DNA from: Hyphomonadaceae bacterium
Lineage (GTDB): Bacteria > Pseudomonadota > Alphaproteobacteria > Caulobacterales > Hyphomonadaceae
DNA length: 38,571 nt
Assembly (NCBI GenBank): GCA_022760335.1
Contig: JALEGE010000128.1
Location: 1 to 38,571, forward strand
Reading direction: 5' to 3'
Shown here: in pieces, positions 6,662 to 14,797 of the stretch
Numbering within the stretch: position 1 is the stretch's first letter
How the letters are laid out: every line of letters begins with the position of its first letter
Made by a program: the position numbers and the translations under genes
The notes under the pieces: generated by a model
Databases searched by the model: none
What the model was told of the DNA's origin: nothing
What the model saw: the letters and a program-made list of their open reading frames with translations, nothing else

Positions 6662-8647
6662 CTACCCCCCGATTGCGGCATCCAGCAGCAGGAAGGCTGA
6701 CAGACGTGGTGAGGCGTTTCGATTGGTTGCGTGCGTCCGCTCCAGCGCGGCGATAGCATCGGGAGCTTCCATTGTGACGAATTCCTTCGCCAGATCTGAA
6801 AGACCATCATCGCCACGCACACGGCGGGCCACACGCTCAAGCTCGTTGCGCGCGGCGGACTGGATAGCCAGGCGGCGTTGTTGCTCACCCTTGCGAGCAG
6901 CCTGAGCGATCTTCTTCTTGTCCTTGGGGCGGAACACATTGGCCAGATGCACGCCAGCTGACTCCAAGCGTCGGATCACCGTTTCGGCGGTTTCCTCGCG
7001 AGTCATTTCACCGGCTTCCTCGCGGTCCATATCATTTAGGATGGAAGACCAGCCGGCCTCCTCGCGACCATTCTGAAGGCGCGCGGGTTCCTGAACCGAG
7101 TTCGGCGGCGTTTCTGGCGCGGACTCGATCTCATCAGGATCTTCGAGCGGATCAAACGGCGGCGGCGTGGTCTGCTCATGAGACTCTCCGGAGCTCACCT
7201 CCATGCTTGCCCCGGCCGATGAACTCTGCCCCGCCCCATTGGGCGCACTTTCAGAGGAAGGTCCGTCAAAAAGTTCTTCTTCAACCTCGCGCGTCGGCGC
7301 GGCGGGTCTTGAAGGTTGAGCTTGCTGGACCGGCATGGGCGCACGCGGCGCAGGAGCAGAAACAGGGGCGACAGGCTCGCGCGCAGGCTCGGAACTGGCC
7401 GAGAGCCGCGCGGGCGGAGCGGCGAACAGCGGCGAATGTGTCGGATGATCTCGCCCTGGCGCAGGTGGCGGTGTCTCCACCTCCGGCAAGTCCATGCCGG
7501 CCTCGGCACCATTGCCCGAAACCGAGCGCTGCAGTGCACTGGTCGTCTGGCCAAGGCGGTGTTCTGTCATGTCGGTTTCCGCGCGCGCAGCCACGCCAAC
7601 CATTTTCAGGGCCTCGCCAGCGCTTTCAGCCGACTGACGCAATGCGCCCATCTGGCGGGCCGCATCCTCGCTGGCCTCGCGTGTACGCGCCTGAATCTCA
7701 ATCGAGGCGCGCCGCGCATCGTCCAGCGCTGAAGATACAGCCGCGCGTAGGGATGCGCCGGTATCCGCAGCGGCCTTCACCGCCGAATCACTTGCGGAAA
7801 TCGCCTCATCCACCAGGGCATGGGCATGTTCCAGACGTGCCTCGACATCGGCAACCGACTGCAGCACGGCATCACTTTGCGCACTGGCCGTGCCGGCCAG
7901 CGCGTTCAACCGGCTGAGTTCGGTCGACAAGGCATCGGTGGAAACGCGCATCGCCGACAGACGCTGGTCAAGCGCCTCATCGGCACGCTCGATTTCAGCC
8001 GCCGCCGCGCGGGCGGACTGAACCATTTTCTCGGCCTGGCGCGGAATGGCCTCATTCATGGTGTCGCCCTGGGCGCGCAGATCGCGGATCAGGCCTTCAA
8101 GCGAAGTCCGCTCGGCGGCCAATTGCTGGGCAAGGTCGCGGGCATTGTCGGCCGCCGCATAGCTGACCGACTCCAGACGCAGACGCTCATCCCCGATCTC
8201 CCCGGCAATCGCTTTCATGGTCGCGACCACCTGATCGAAGGCGCGTTCGACCTCCTCGGCACTGGCCGTCATGCGCGCGGCGAAGGCTTCGGCCTTGCGC
8301 AGGCTGGCCTCAGAAGGATCGAGCAACTGGGTGGCCGCATCGAGAACAAGGGTATTGGCCGCCGCACCGCGCGCGCTCTCGCGCGCCATGAAACTTGCCA
8401 TCAGGATCAATAGCCCCGGCAGAATTGCGATCATCGCGCCGCCCGCCAGTGTAATCGGAGGCTGGCTGGCGATCACATTCAGGTCGAAGACCGTGACCAG
8501 GGCGACCGCGAGCGCGCCCCACCACAAGATCGCGAGAACCAGACCTGCCCAAGGCATCCAGCGGCCTGCACCACGTACGATGTCCAACCGCGCGCGGGGT
8601 GAGGCCGATACGGGCAGTTCGGACGATTTGCTTACACTGTCACTCAT
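6662..8647 (-). CDS. Two-TM, long coiled-coil protein, TipN-like polarity factor (tentative)
   Basis: 661 residues from the ATG at 8647. A TTG two codons upstream is possible, but neither start has a strong ribosome site. Two membrane helices lie at the N-terminus (about 30-60 and 70-90). They are followed by about 270 residues of Ala/Glu/Arg/Ser-rich coiled coil, a Pro/Ser-rich disordered middle (about 395-540), and a compact C-terminal domain of about 110 residues ending ASPRLSAFLLLDAAIGG. The order of two TM helices, coiled coil, disorder and end domain resembles TipN of Caulobacter, which marks the new cell pole and positions the flagellum and ParA. This protein is shorter than TipN, and coiled-coil similarity is easily accidental, so the name is a proposal. 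It could be another membrane-bound scaffold, or a chemoreceptor-like helix bundle without a signalling tip. Confidence 0.5.
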   Translation of the reverse strand: MSDSVSKSSELPVSASPRARLDIVRGAGRWMPWAGLVLAILWWGALAVALVTVFDLNVIASQPPITLAGGAMIAILPGLLILMASFMARESARGAAANTLVLDAATQLLDPSEASLRKAEAFAARMTASAEEVERAFDQVVATMKAIAGEIGDERLRLESVSYAAADNARDLAQQLAAERTSLEGLIRDLRAQGDTMNEAIPRQAEKMVQSARAAAAEIERADEALDQRLSAMRVSTDALSTELSRLNALAGTASAQSDAVLQSVADVEARLEHAHALVDEAISASDSAVKAAADTGASLRAAVSSALDDARRASIEIQARTREASEDAARQMGALRQSAESAGEALKMVGVAARAETDMTEHRLGQTTSALQRSVSGNGAEAGMDLPEVETPPPAPGRDHPTHSPLFAAPPARLSASSEPAREPVAPVSAPAPRAPMPVQQAQPSRPAAPTREVEEELFDGPSSESAPNGAGQSSSAGASMEVSSGESHEQTTPPPFDPLEDPDEIESAPETPPNSVQEPARLQNGREEAGWSSILNDMDREEAGEMTREETAETVIRRLESAGVHLANVFRPKDKKKIAQAARKGEQQRRLAIQSAARNELERVARRVRGDDGLSDLAKEFVTMEAPDAIAALERTHATNRNASPRLSAFLLLDAAIGG

Positions 8648-8701
8648 CAGCAACAGCTAATACGTGAATCTGGGCAAAAGTGCGAGCAAGAAAACACAGA
8701 A

Positions 8702-8728
8702 AACGGCTCGCCTTTCAGGCGAACCGTT
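8702..8728 (-). terminator. Terminator of the 43-residue membrane protein gene
   Basis: Stem AACGG-c-TCGCC / GGCGA-a-CCGTT with one mismatch and a 5-base loop. On the minus strand it is followed by TTTCTGTGTTTTCTT. It starts 28 bases after the small gene's stop. Confidence 0.6.
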
Positions 8729-8756
8729 ACAGCAGGCATGGCTGCACGTTATTTGT

Positions 8757-8888
8757 CTAGCCGAAGAAGACCCGTTCGATCGGTGAGCGTTCCAGTTTCT
8801 CGCTCCGATCCGGGACCTTGTCGAACCCAAACAGCATGGCCATCACGGCAACCGCGAGCACCAAAGCAGCAGAGAACAATTCAGACAT
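8757..8888 (-). CDS. Small membrane protein, 43 residues
   Basis: An open frame of 43 codons: one hydrophobic helix (LFSAALVLAVAVMAMLFGF, about residues 4-22), then a charged tail DKVPDRSEKLERSPIERVFF ending in Gly. Evidence that it is real: a strong Shine-Dalgarno GGAGG five to six bases before ATG, a terminator hairpin with a T-rich tail just after the stop, amphipathic logic (short outside start, one TM, charged tail), and its place in an otherwise empty 370-base gap. I recognise no family. By size and shape it could be a regulator or stabiliser subunit of a membrane complex, but nothing in the sequence says which. It may share a promoter region with the divergent stretch around 8890-9020, where I saw no gene. 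Confidence 0.65.
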   Translation of the reverse strand: MSELFSAALVLAVAVMAMLFGFDKVPDRSEKLERSPIERVFFG

Positions 8889-9023
8889 CCCAACCTCCAT
8901 ATATTGAAACTCGATATCAGAAGACTCTTAACGTGTCACCACTTTTGTGTGCCAGATCTTTCCAAGCTTCCTTCATGGCGCCGCTACATCCAAAGGCGAG
9001 TCGCAAGAGTGGGTTGCGCAAGG

Positions 9024-9494
9024 TCAGTCAGGGCGGCGAATCTTGGCAGCAAAGCAGCCATGTATGGCATTATGGGCGTGGATATAGGCCACGTCCGGAC
9101 GCGCCAATGCCGACAGGATTTCAGCTTCTAGCGCGCCACCACGCTCCATGCTGGCCCCCTGCAGCATGCCATCCTCATCAAAAAACCGCAGCGCGATTGG
9201 CCGGCCATGAAAGACCGGCGGTAGTTCATCCACATAGCGGGCAGATGCTGCCTGGTTTTCGCGTACAAAGATCGCATAGGAAGACCGATACGGTGTCTCC
9301 ACCGCGTGACTTGCATGGTTCAACAGCAGGACGGTCTCGCCAATCGAGGCATCTTCCAGGGAAATCCGGCACGGATAACCTGGAAAACTATCCGCCGTTT
9401 TGCGGAGAACGCCTAGCGCGGCAAGTTCGGCATCGCTCTTGCCGAACAGGGGTTTGAAGGGTTCAGGCGACAGGCCAGTCACAATATAAGACAT
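9024..9494 (-). CDS. DUF1203 domain protein
   Basis: 156 residues from ATG 9494 (MSYIVTGLSPEPF). This start is preferred over the longer open frame because DUF1203 proteins begin this way and an ATG coincides. Family features: FPGYPCRISLEDASIGETVL near the first third, LLNHASHAVETPYRSSYAIF in the middle, and a C-terminal AYIHAHNAIHGCFAAK containing several His residues. DUF1203 is widespread in proteobacteria with no established function. The gene lies 80 bases downstream of etfA on the same strand, behind a terminator hairpin whose 3' arm contains this gene's ribosome site. Confidence 0.82.
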   Translation of the reverse strand: MSYIVTGLSPEPFKPLFGKSDAELAALGVLRKTADSFPGYPCRISLEDASIGETVLLLNHASHAVETPYRSSYAIFVRENQAASARYVDELPPVFHGRPIALRFFDEDGMLQGASMERGGALEAEILSALARPDVAYIHAHNAIHGCFAAKIRRPD

Positions 9495-9495
9495 G

Positions 9496-9521
9496 AAAAA
9501 GGGCTCCGTGTTGCGAAGCCC
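9496..9521 (-). terminator. Terminator of etfBA overlapping the DUF1203 ribosome site
   Basis: Minus strand: GGGCTTCG-caaca-CGGAGCCC, eight paired bases including one U-G pair, followed by TTTTTC and then the ATG of the DUF1203 gene. The GGAG that would serve as Shine-Dalgarno is inside the 3' arm. This is a textbook terminator for the etfBA transcript that can also hide the next ribosome site. Confidence 0.75.
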
Positions 9522-9574
9522 CTTTATGAAATGTCGTGGTGGAGCCACGCCACCCGATACTTGCGGCCTTGCGC

Positions 9575-10504
9575 TTACAGCGCCTCGGTAAGCTCCGGCA
9601 CCGCCTTGAAGAGGTCGGCGACCAGGCCATAATCGGCAACCTGGAAGATCGGGGCTTCCTCATCCTTGTTGATGGCGACGATGATCTTGGAGTCTTTCAT
9701 ACCGGCGAGGTGCTGGATGGCACCGGAGATGCCGATGGCGACGTAAAGCTCCGGGGCGACAATCTTGCCGGTCTGGCCGACCTGATAATCGTTGGGAGCA
9801 TAGCCGGCATCCACCGCCGCGCGCGAGGCGCCAACCGCCGCGCCGAGCTTGTCGGCCAGCGGGATGATGTATGTCTGGAAATCCTCTTCCGAGCCGAGGG
9901 CCCGCCCGCCGGAGACGACACGTTTCGCCGCGGTGAGTTCCGGACGGTCGCTCGCGACAATCTCTTCCGACACGAAGCTCGCCTTGAACGGCCCCTCAGG
10001 CGCCGCAACCGTCTCGACAGCAGCAGAGCCGCCCTCATCAGCCGCGTCAAAGGCCGTGCCACGGACAGTGAAGACCTTCTTCGCATCAGAGGACTTCACG
10101 GTCATGATGGCGTTGCCAGCATAGATCGGACGTTCAAAGGTTTCCGCATCGATCACATCGGTGATGTCAGACAGTTGCATGACATCCAGCTTGGCCGCGA
10201 TGCGCGGAGCGACATTCTTGCCCGTGGTTGTGGCCGGCGCGAACAGCGCGTCATAGCCATCCATCAAGGGCAGGATCAGCGCTTCCATCGCCTCGGCGAG
10301 CTGTTTCTCATATGGCGTGCCATCGGCGTGCAGAACCTTGCGCACACCGGCGATCTTGGCGGCCGCCTCGGCCACCGCACCAGCGCCGGAGCCGGCAACC
10401 AGCACATCGACATCGCCGCCAAACTTGGCCGCCGCCGTCACCGTCTTGTGGGTTGCATCCGAGAGGGATGCATTATCGTGTTCAGCAAGAACCAGAACAG
10501 CCAT
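9575..10504 (-). CDS. etfA: Electron transfer flavoprotein alpha subunit
   Basis: 309 residues, the usual size. The C-terminal FAD-binding domain is clear: [13 protein letters not shown], then [40 protein letters not shown] and [20 protein letters not shown]. Function: with EtfB it forms a soluble heterodimer carrying FAD and AMP. It collects electrons from acyl-CoA and other dehydrogenases and passes them to ETF:quinone oxidoreductase. Its ATG overlaps the etfB stop by one base, so the two subunits are translationally coupled. The cluster has no dehydrogenase of its own, which suggests a general housekeeping ETF. Confidence 0.97.
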   Translation of the reverse strand: MAVLVLAEHDNASLSDATHKTVTAAAKFGGDVDVLVAGSGAGAVAEAAAKIAGVRKVLHADGTPYEKQLAEAMEALILPLMDGYDALFAPATTTGKNVAPRIAAKLDVMQLSDITDVIDAETFERPIYAGNAIMTVKSSDAKKVFTVRGTAFDAADEGGSAAVETVAAPEGPFKASFVSEEIVASDRPELTAAKRVVSGGRALGSEEDFQTYIIPLADKLGAAVGASRAAVDAGYAPNDYQVGQTGKIVAPELYVAIGISGAIQHLAGMKDSKIIVAINKDEEAPIFQVADYGLVADLFKAVPELTEAL

Positions 10505-11250
10505 CAGATCGCTCCCTTGGCTTTGAGTTTCGAGACCAGGGTCGGCACATCCTCGACAATCTCACCGGCTTCACGCACCGGCGGCTCGGTGACCTTCACC
10601 ACGCTCAGGCGCGGGGAAATGTCGACGCCATAATCGCCCGGCTCTTTCATATCGATCGGCTTTTTCTTCGCCTTCATGATGTTGGGCAGCGAAGCATAGC
10701 GCGGCTCATTCAGGCGCAGGTCGGTGGTGACAATCGCCGGGCCTTCCAGTGCCACGGTCTGCAGGCCGCCATCCACCTCGCGGGTGACGTGCAGCGCCTC
10801 GCCATCCTTCTTCACTTCCGAAGCGAAGGTGCCCTGAGGCCAGCCGAGCAGCGCAGCCAGCATCTGACCGGTCTGGTTGCTATCATCATCAATGGCCTGC
10901 TTGCCGAGGATCACCAGGTCGGGGCTTTCTTCCTCGACCACTTTCACCAACAGCTTGGCCACAGCCAGCGGCTCGACGGTTTCGTCAGTCTTGATCAGAA
11001 TGCCGCGATCAGCGCCCATGGCCAGCGCGGTGCGGATGGTTTCCTGCGCCTGCTGCGGGCCGATGGAGACGGCGACAATCTCGGTCGCCGTACCGGCTTC
11101 CTTCATGCGAACCGCTTCCTCGACCGAAATCTCGTCGAACGGGTTCATCGACATTTTCACATTGGCGAGGTCCACACCGGTCTGGTCGGATTTGACCCGG
11201 ACTTTGACATTGTAATCGATCACCCGCTTGACGGGGACAAGCACCTTCAT
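10504..11250 (-). CDS. etfB: Electron transfer flavoprotein beta subunit
   Basis: 248 residues, typical length. Starts [19 protein letters not shown] and contains [19 protein letters not shown] and the AMP-site region [19 protein letters not shown]. The recognition-loop region [20 protein letters not shown] docks with partner dehydrogenases in the family. It is the first gene of the etfBA operon. About 120 bases upstream lies the palindrome TTGACG-TTAG-CGTCAA, a possible operator. The upstream region is shared with the divergent type I secretion genes. Confidence 0.97.
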   Translation of the reverse strand: MKVLVPVKRVIDYNVKVRVKSDQTGVDLANVKMSMNPFDEISVEEAVRMKEAGTATEIVAVSIGPQQAQETIRTALAMGADRGILIKTDETVEPLAVAKLLVKVVEEESPDLVILGKQAIDDDSNQTGQMLAALLGWPQGTFASEVKKDGEALHVTREVDGGLQTVALEGPAIVTTDLRLNEPRYASLPNIMKAKKKPIDMKEPGDYGVDISPRLSVVKVTEPPVREAGEIVEDVPTLVSKLKAKGAI

Positions 11251-11368
11251 GGGCTGGACTCCTGATTGGAATTTTCGCGCGCGCCGCGCTGGAAGCTCTA
11301 TACACAGCTTTTCAGATTAACGTCGAGGGCGTGGGTATCCATGTCTCGATCAAAACTCAACCTTTCCG

Positions 11369-11384
11369 TTGACGTTAGCGTCAA
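11369..11384. promoter_or_regulatory. Palindromic operator candidate between etfB and the secretion ATPase
   Basis: TTGACG-TTAG-CGTCAA, a 6+4+6 perfect inverted repeat in the 395-base divergent region 11251-11645. A second TTGACG half-site lies about 25 bases further right. Its form resembles the palindromes bound by MerR-family acyl-CoA catabolism regulators (LiuR type), which would fit control of etfBA. That link is inference from motif shape. Nothing else in this gap looks like a gene. Confidence 0.4.
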
Positions 11385-11645
11385 TTTAGCGCGCCGCCAT
11401 TCCTGGCTCTTGACGCCAAAATAGATCTTTTCCCCGCCCGAATAAGGGGATGGCCTTGATCTTGTGAACCAGAAGACACATTCGACAGAAGGGAAAGCAC
11501 GCGCCAATTCGCCTCGGTGGAGAAATTTGCAGAGATCAGGCCTCATATTCGCCTAGACTGGTAAAGCGCTCGCCCATCGCGTGTGGCATCACTATTGCAA
11601 CTCGCCCAACAAAGCCTCCGAACAGGGCCGAAGAGGGAATACTCA

Positions 11646-13400
11646 GTGGCATCCAAACACAGCACTCCGTCCGCGTCGTTGCCGGTGCGCGCGCTCGCCG
11701 GCTCACGGCGCACCTTTATCGGGCTAGCCCTTTTCAGCCTGTTCGTCAGCCTGCTCATGCTGACCGGGCCACTCTATATGCTGCAGGTCTATGACCGTGT
11801 CCTGATGAGCAATTCCGTTCCCACACTTGTGGCGCTGACCGGCCTCGTTGCCGCGCTTTACCTGACGCTCGGTATTCTCGACTGGTGTCGCCAGAGCCTT
11901 TTTTCGGTGGCTGCATCCCAAATTGAAGGCCGGCTGGCCGAACCCGTGCTCGATGCCACTTTCGAGCAGAACATGGCCGATGCCGGACGCACCAGTGACC
12001 AGACCCTGCGTGACCTGCGCATGGTGCGCCGCTTCATCGCCAGCCCGGCCCTGCCGGCCCTGTTCGACGCACCCTTCGCACCGATCTTCTTTGCGGTGAT
12101 CTTCATGCTGCACTGGGTCTATGGCATCTGGGCCATGATCGGCGCTGCTATCCTGGTCACGCTCGCCCTGATCAACCAGCTGGTCAACAAGAGAGCGATT
12201 GCCGAAGCCGAGAGCCAGGAGCGCACCGCACAGGGCCAGGCCTATGAGTTGCTGCGCCAATCTGAGGTGGTGTCCGCCATGGGCATGCGCGAGCGTCTGC
12301 GCGCGCGCTGGAAAACGGCCTTTGACGCCTCCGATCTGTCCATGACCCGGTCGGGCTCCTCGCTCAGCGGCTTTACCTCCAGCACCAAGGCGTTTCGCCT
12401 CTTGCTCCAGTCCGGCATTCTCGGCATAGGCGCCTATCTGTCCATCAAGGGCGCTTCGACCCCCGGCGCAATGATCGCCGCCTCGATCCTGATGGGCCGC
12501 GCCATCGCGCCGATCGAACAGACCGTGGGCCAGTGGCGCAATGTCGCCAATGCCCGCAGCGCCTGGACGAACATGAAAAAAGCACTTGAAGGCAAGGGCG
12601 CGACTAGCGAGCCGATGCAACTGCCTCCGATCAAGGGCGCAGTGCGTTTTGAAGGTGTGGTTGCCGCACCGCCAGGCATGAAAACCCCCGTGCTGAAGCG
12701 GCTGAATTTCCAGATGGAGGCCGGCACAATACTGGGCGTCATCGGCCCCAGTGCCTCGGGCAAGTCCACCCTGGCGCGCGTGGTGATGGGACTGTGGCCG
12801 CCCCTGGCCGGCACAGTGCGCATTGATGGCGCGGAAGTTTCTGCCTATCCGGCCGCGACACTCGGCGCGCAGATTGGCTATCTGCCACAGCGCGTGGACC
12901 TGTTTGCGGGCTCGGTGCGCGAAAACATTGCCCGTTTCGATCCTCAGGCCGAACCACAGGCTGTTCTGGACGCCGCCATGGCCGCCAATTGCCATGAGCT
13001 GATCCTGCGCCTGCCTGATGGCTATGACACCGAGATCGGCCAGGCCGGCGCCTATCTCTCAGATGGCCAGCGCCAGCGCATCGGCCTGGCGCGTGCCCTG
13101 TATGGCAGCCCTGCCCTGATCATCCTGGATGAGCCAAACTCGAACCTGGACGCGGAAGGCGACACCGCGCTGCAAAATGCCATTGTCGGCCTGAAACAGC
13201 GCGGAGCATCGGTCCTCATAATCGCCCACCGCCCGAATGCCATCACCCATTGCGACAAGCTGATGGTACTTACCGAAGGTGAGATCCGCCTGTTCGGACC
13301 GCGTGATGAAGTGCTTGCGAAGCTGCAGGGCCAGCCTGGCCCGGATGGCACGGCCAGCCGCGTGTCGGCAATCAGACGAGGAGACAACGCCAATGGCTAG
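11646..13400 (+). CDS. Type I secretion ABC transporter ATPase/permease (PrtD/PrsD type)
   Basis: 584 residues from GTG 11646. AGAGGG lies 8 bases upstream of it, whereas the longer frame from 11583 has no ribosome site. An N-terminal membrane domain with about six helices starts with FIGLALFSLFVSLLMLTGPL and the family segment YMLQVYDRVLMSNSVPTL. The nucleotide-binding domain has Walker A GPSASGKS (K373), a Q-loop region (YLPQRVDLFAGSVREN), signature LSDGQRQRIGLARAL and Walker B ALIILDEPNSNLD. The signature reads LSDGQ where LSGGQ is usual. Role: with the adaptor encoded next and a TolC-like channel it exports proteins with C-terminal signals (RTX proteins, adhesins) in one step. No substrate gene or outer-membrane channel is visible. 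Confidence 0.93.
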   Translation: MASKHSTPSASLPVRALAGSRRTFIGLALFSLFVSLLMLTGPLYMLQVYDRVLMSNSVPTLVALTGLVAALYLTLGILDWCRQSLFSVAASQIEGRLAEPVLDATFEQNMADAGRTSDQTLRDLRMVRRFIASPALPALFDAPFAPIFFAVIFMLHWVYGIWAMIGAAILVTLALINQLVNKRAIAEAESQERTAQGQAYELLRQSEVVSAMGMRERLRARWKTAFDASDLSMTRSGSSLSGFTSSTKAFRLLLQSGILGIGAYLSIKGASTPGAMIAASILMGRAIAPIEQTVGQWRNVANARSAWTNMKKALEGKGATSEPMQLPPIKGAVRFEGVVAAPPGMKTPVLKRLNFQMEAGTILGVIGPSASGKSTLARVVMGLWPPLAGTVRIDGAEVSAYPAATLGAQIGYLPQRVDLFAGSVRENIARFDPQAEPQAVLDAAMAANCHELILRLPDGYDTEIGQAGAYLSDGQRQRIGLARALYGSPALIILDEPNSNLDAEGDTALQNAIVGLKQRGASVLIIAHRPNAITHCDKLMVLTEGEIRLFGPRDEVLAKLQGQPGPDGTASRVSAIRRGDNANG

Positions 13401-14721
13401 CATCGCGATGGCAGGGTCCGGTCTCCCGGACTCCTCCGGCCGCACCACCAGCACAAGGAAATACTTCCTCATCGGCTGGAGCGTGATCATCCTGGTCTTC
13501 GGCGGCCTATTGGCCTGGTCTGTGTTTGCGCCCTTTGAGGGCGCAGTGCTCGCCCAGGGCACCGTCGGCGTGGAATCCCGCCACAAGGCGATCCAGCATC
13601 TGGAAGGTGGCATTGTCGCCGAAATTACCGTGCGCGATGGTGATCGTGTCGAAGAGGGCCAATTGCTGATCCGCCTCGATGGCACACCGATCCGCGCCCA
13701 ACTCGACAATGTCGATGCGCGCCTGGTCGACCTGCTTGCCCGCGAAGCCCGCCTCGTCGCCGAACGCGATGAAGCCACACAGATGAGCTTGCGCGAAGCG
13801 TCCCCCGAGATCCTCGCCCTGCCAGGCCTGCGCGCTGCCGAAGCCAATCAGGTTTCCCTACTGACCGCCAGGGCCGAAGCGCGCCGCACCGAGGTGTCGA
13901 TCCTGACCCAGCGTATCGCCCAGTTGCGCGAAACCATTTCTGGCCTGACGGCGGAAATGAACTCCAAGCTGCGTCAGGCCGAATTGATCGATGATGAACT
14001 GGTCGGCCTGGAAAAGCTGCTGGCGGACGGTCTGGCCCAGCGCCCGCAAGTGCTGGCCCTGCAGCGGGAAAAGTCCAACCTGCTCGGCCAGGTCGATGCG
14101 CTGCACTCGGAAATCGCCGCCACGCAGGTGCGTATCGGCGAGGCGAATCTGGAAATCCTCGGCCTGACCGAAGGCTTCCGCGAGGATGTGATTTCCCAGC
14201 TGACCGAGGTGCAGACCGAAATCGCCGCCCTGCTGACAGAACGTACCGCCGCGGCCGACCGGTTGAAGCGCCTGGATATCCGCGCGCCGCGCGCTGGGCT
14301 CGTGCTTGGCTCTCGCACGCACACGGTCGGCGGCGTTATCGCACCCGGCGATCCGGTGATGCATATCGTGCCGGAAAATGACTCGCTGGTGACACTGGTT
14401 CGTGTCATGCCGCAGGATATCGACAAGATCCATGTCGGTCAGACGGCGCGCCTGCGCTTTTCCGCCTTCAACCAGGACCAGACCCCGGAAGTGCCGGCCA
14501 CGGTGCGGACAATTTCCGCCGACACGATCCAGGACCCCAATACCGGCATGGCCTATTATGAGGTCAGCATCGAGCTGCCCACGCCACTACCACTCGGCGA
14601 AGAGTTCGAAGTGGTGCCCGGTATGCCGGTCGAGGCCATGTTGCAGACCGAGAGCCGCAATGTGTTGTCCTATCTGATCAAGCCACTGACAGACGCCATG
14701 AACCGCACCTTTCGCGAATAG
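13393..14721 (+). CDS. Type I secretion periplasmic adaptor (HlyD/PrsE family)
   Basis: 442 residues from ATG 13393, overlapping the end of the ATPase gene by 8 bases. The longer open frame upstream is only a shadow of that gene. One membrane helix (about 24-48, YFLIGWSVIILVFGGLLAW) is followed by the first half of a lipoyl domain, KAIQHLEGGIVAEITVRDGD. A long alpha-hairpin follows (about 105-290, rich in Leu, Glu, Arg and Gln), then the second lipoyl half (RLDIRAPRAGLVLGSRTHTV) and a beta-barrel/C-terminal domain. This matches PrtE/PrsE membrane fusion proteins, which bridge the ATPase to the TolC channel. The overlap with the ATPase gene indicates one complex. Confidence 0.94.
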   Translation: MASIAMAGSGLPDSSGRTTSTRKYFLIGWSVIILVFGGLLAWSVFAPFEGAVLAQGTVGVESRHKAIQHLEGGIVAEITVRDGDRVEEGQLLIRLDGTPIRAQLDNVDARLVDLLAREARLVAERDEATQMSLREASPEILALPGLRAAEANQVSLLTARAEARRTEVSILTQRIAQLRETISGLTAEMNSKLRQAELIDDELVGLEKLLADGLAQRPQVLALQREKSNLLGQVDALHSEIAATQVRIGEANLEILGLTEGFREDVISQLTEVQTEIAALLTERTAAADRLKRLDIRAPRAGLVLGSRTHTVGGVIAPGDPVMHIVPENDSLVTLVRVMPQDIDKIHVGQTARLRFSAFNQDQTPEVPATVRTISADTIQDPNTGMAYYEVSIELPTPLPLGEEFEVVPGMPVEAMLQTESRNVLSYLIKPLTDAMNRTFRE

Positions 14722-14797
14722 CGCGAGGGGCACAAAATCCACGGCATCTGCAGCCTGCCCGCTAGACCACCCATCAGCAGCGCGCTAGCGATGCTGC

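Noticed and set aside
8904-9131. 75-codon plus-strand open frame downstream of the small membrane gene
   Set aside because: It overlaps the end of the DUF1203 gene and has no ribosome site or family features.
9534-9560. Short palindrome near the end of etfA resembling part of a tRNA
   Set aside because: No complete cloverleaf or T-arm sequence can be formed.
11298-11546. 82-codon open frame on the minus strand between etfB and the secretion ATPase
   Set aside because: No ribosome site, no recognisable features, and it covers the operator palindrome.
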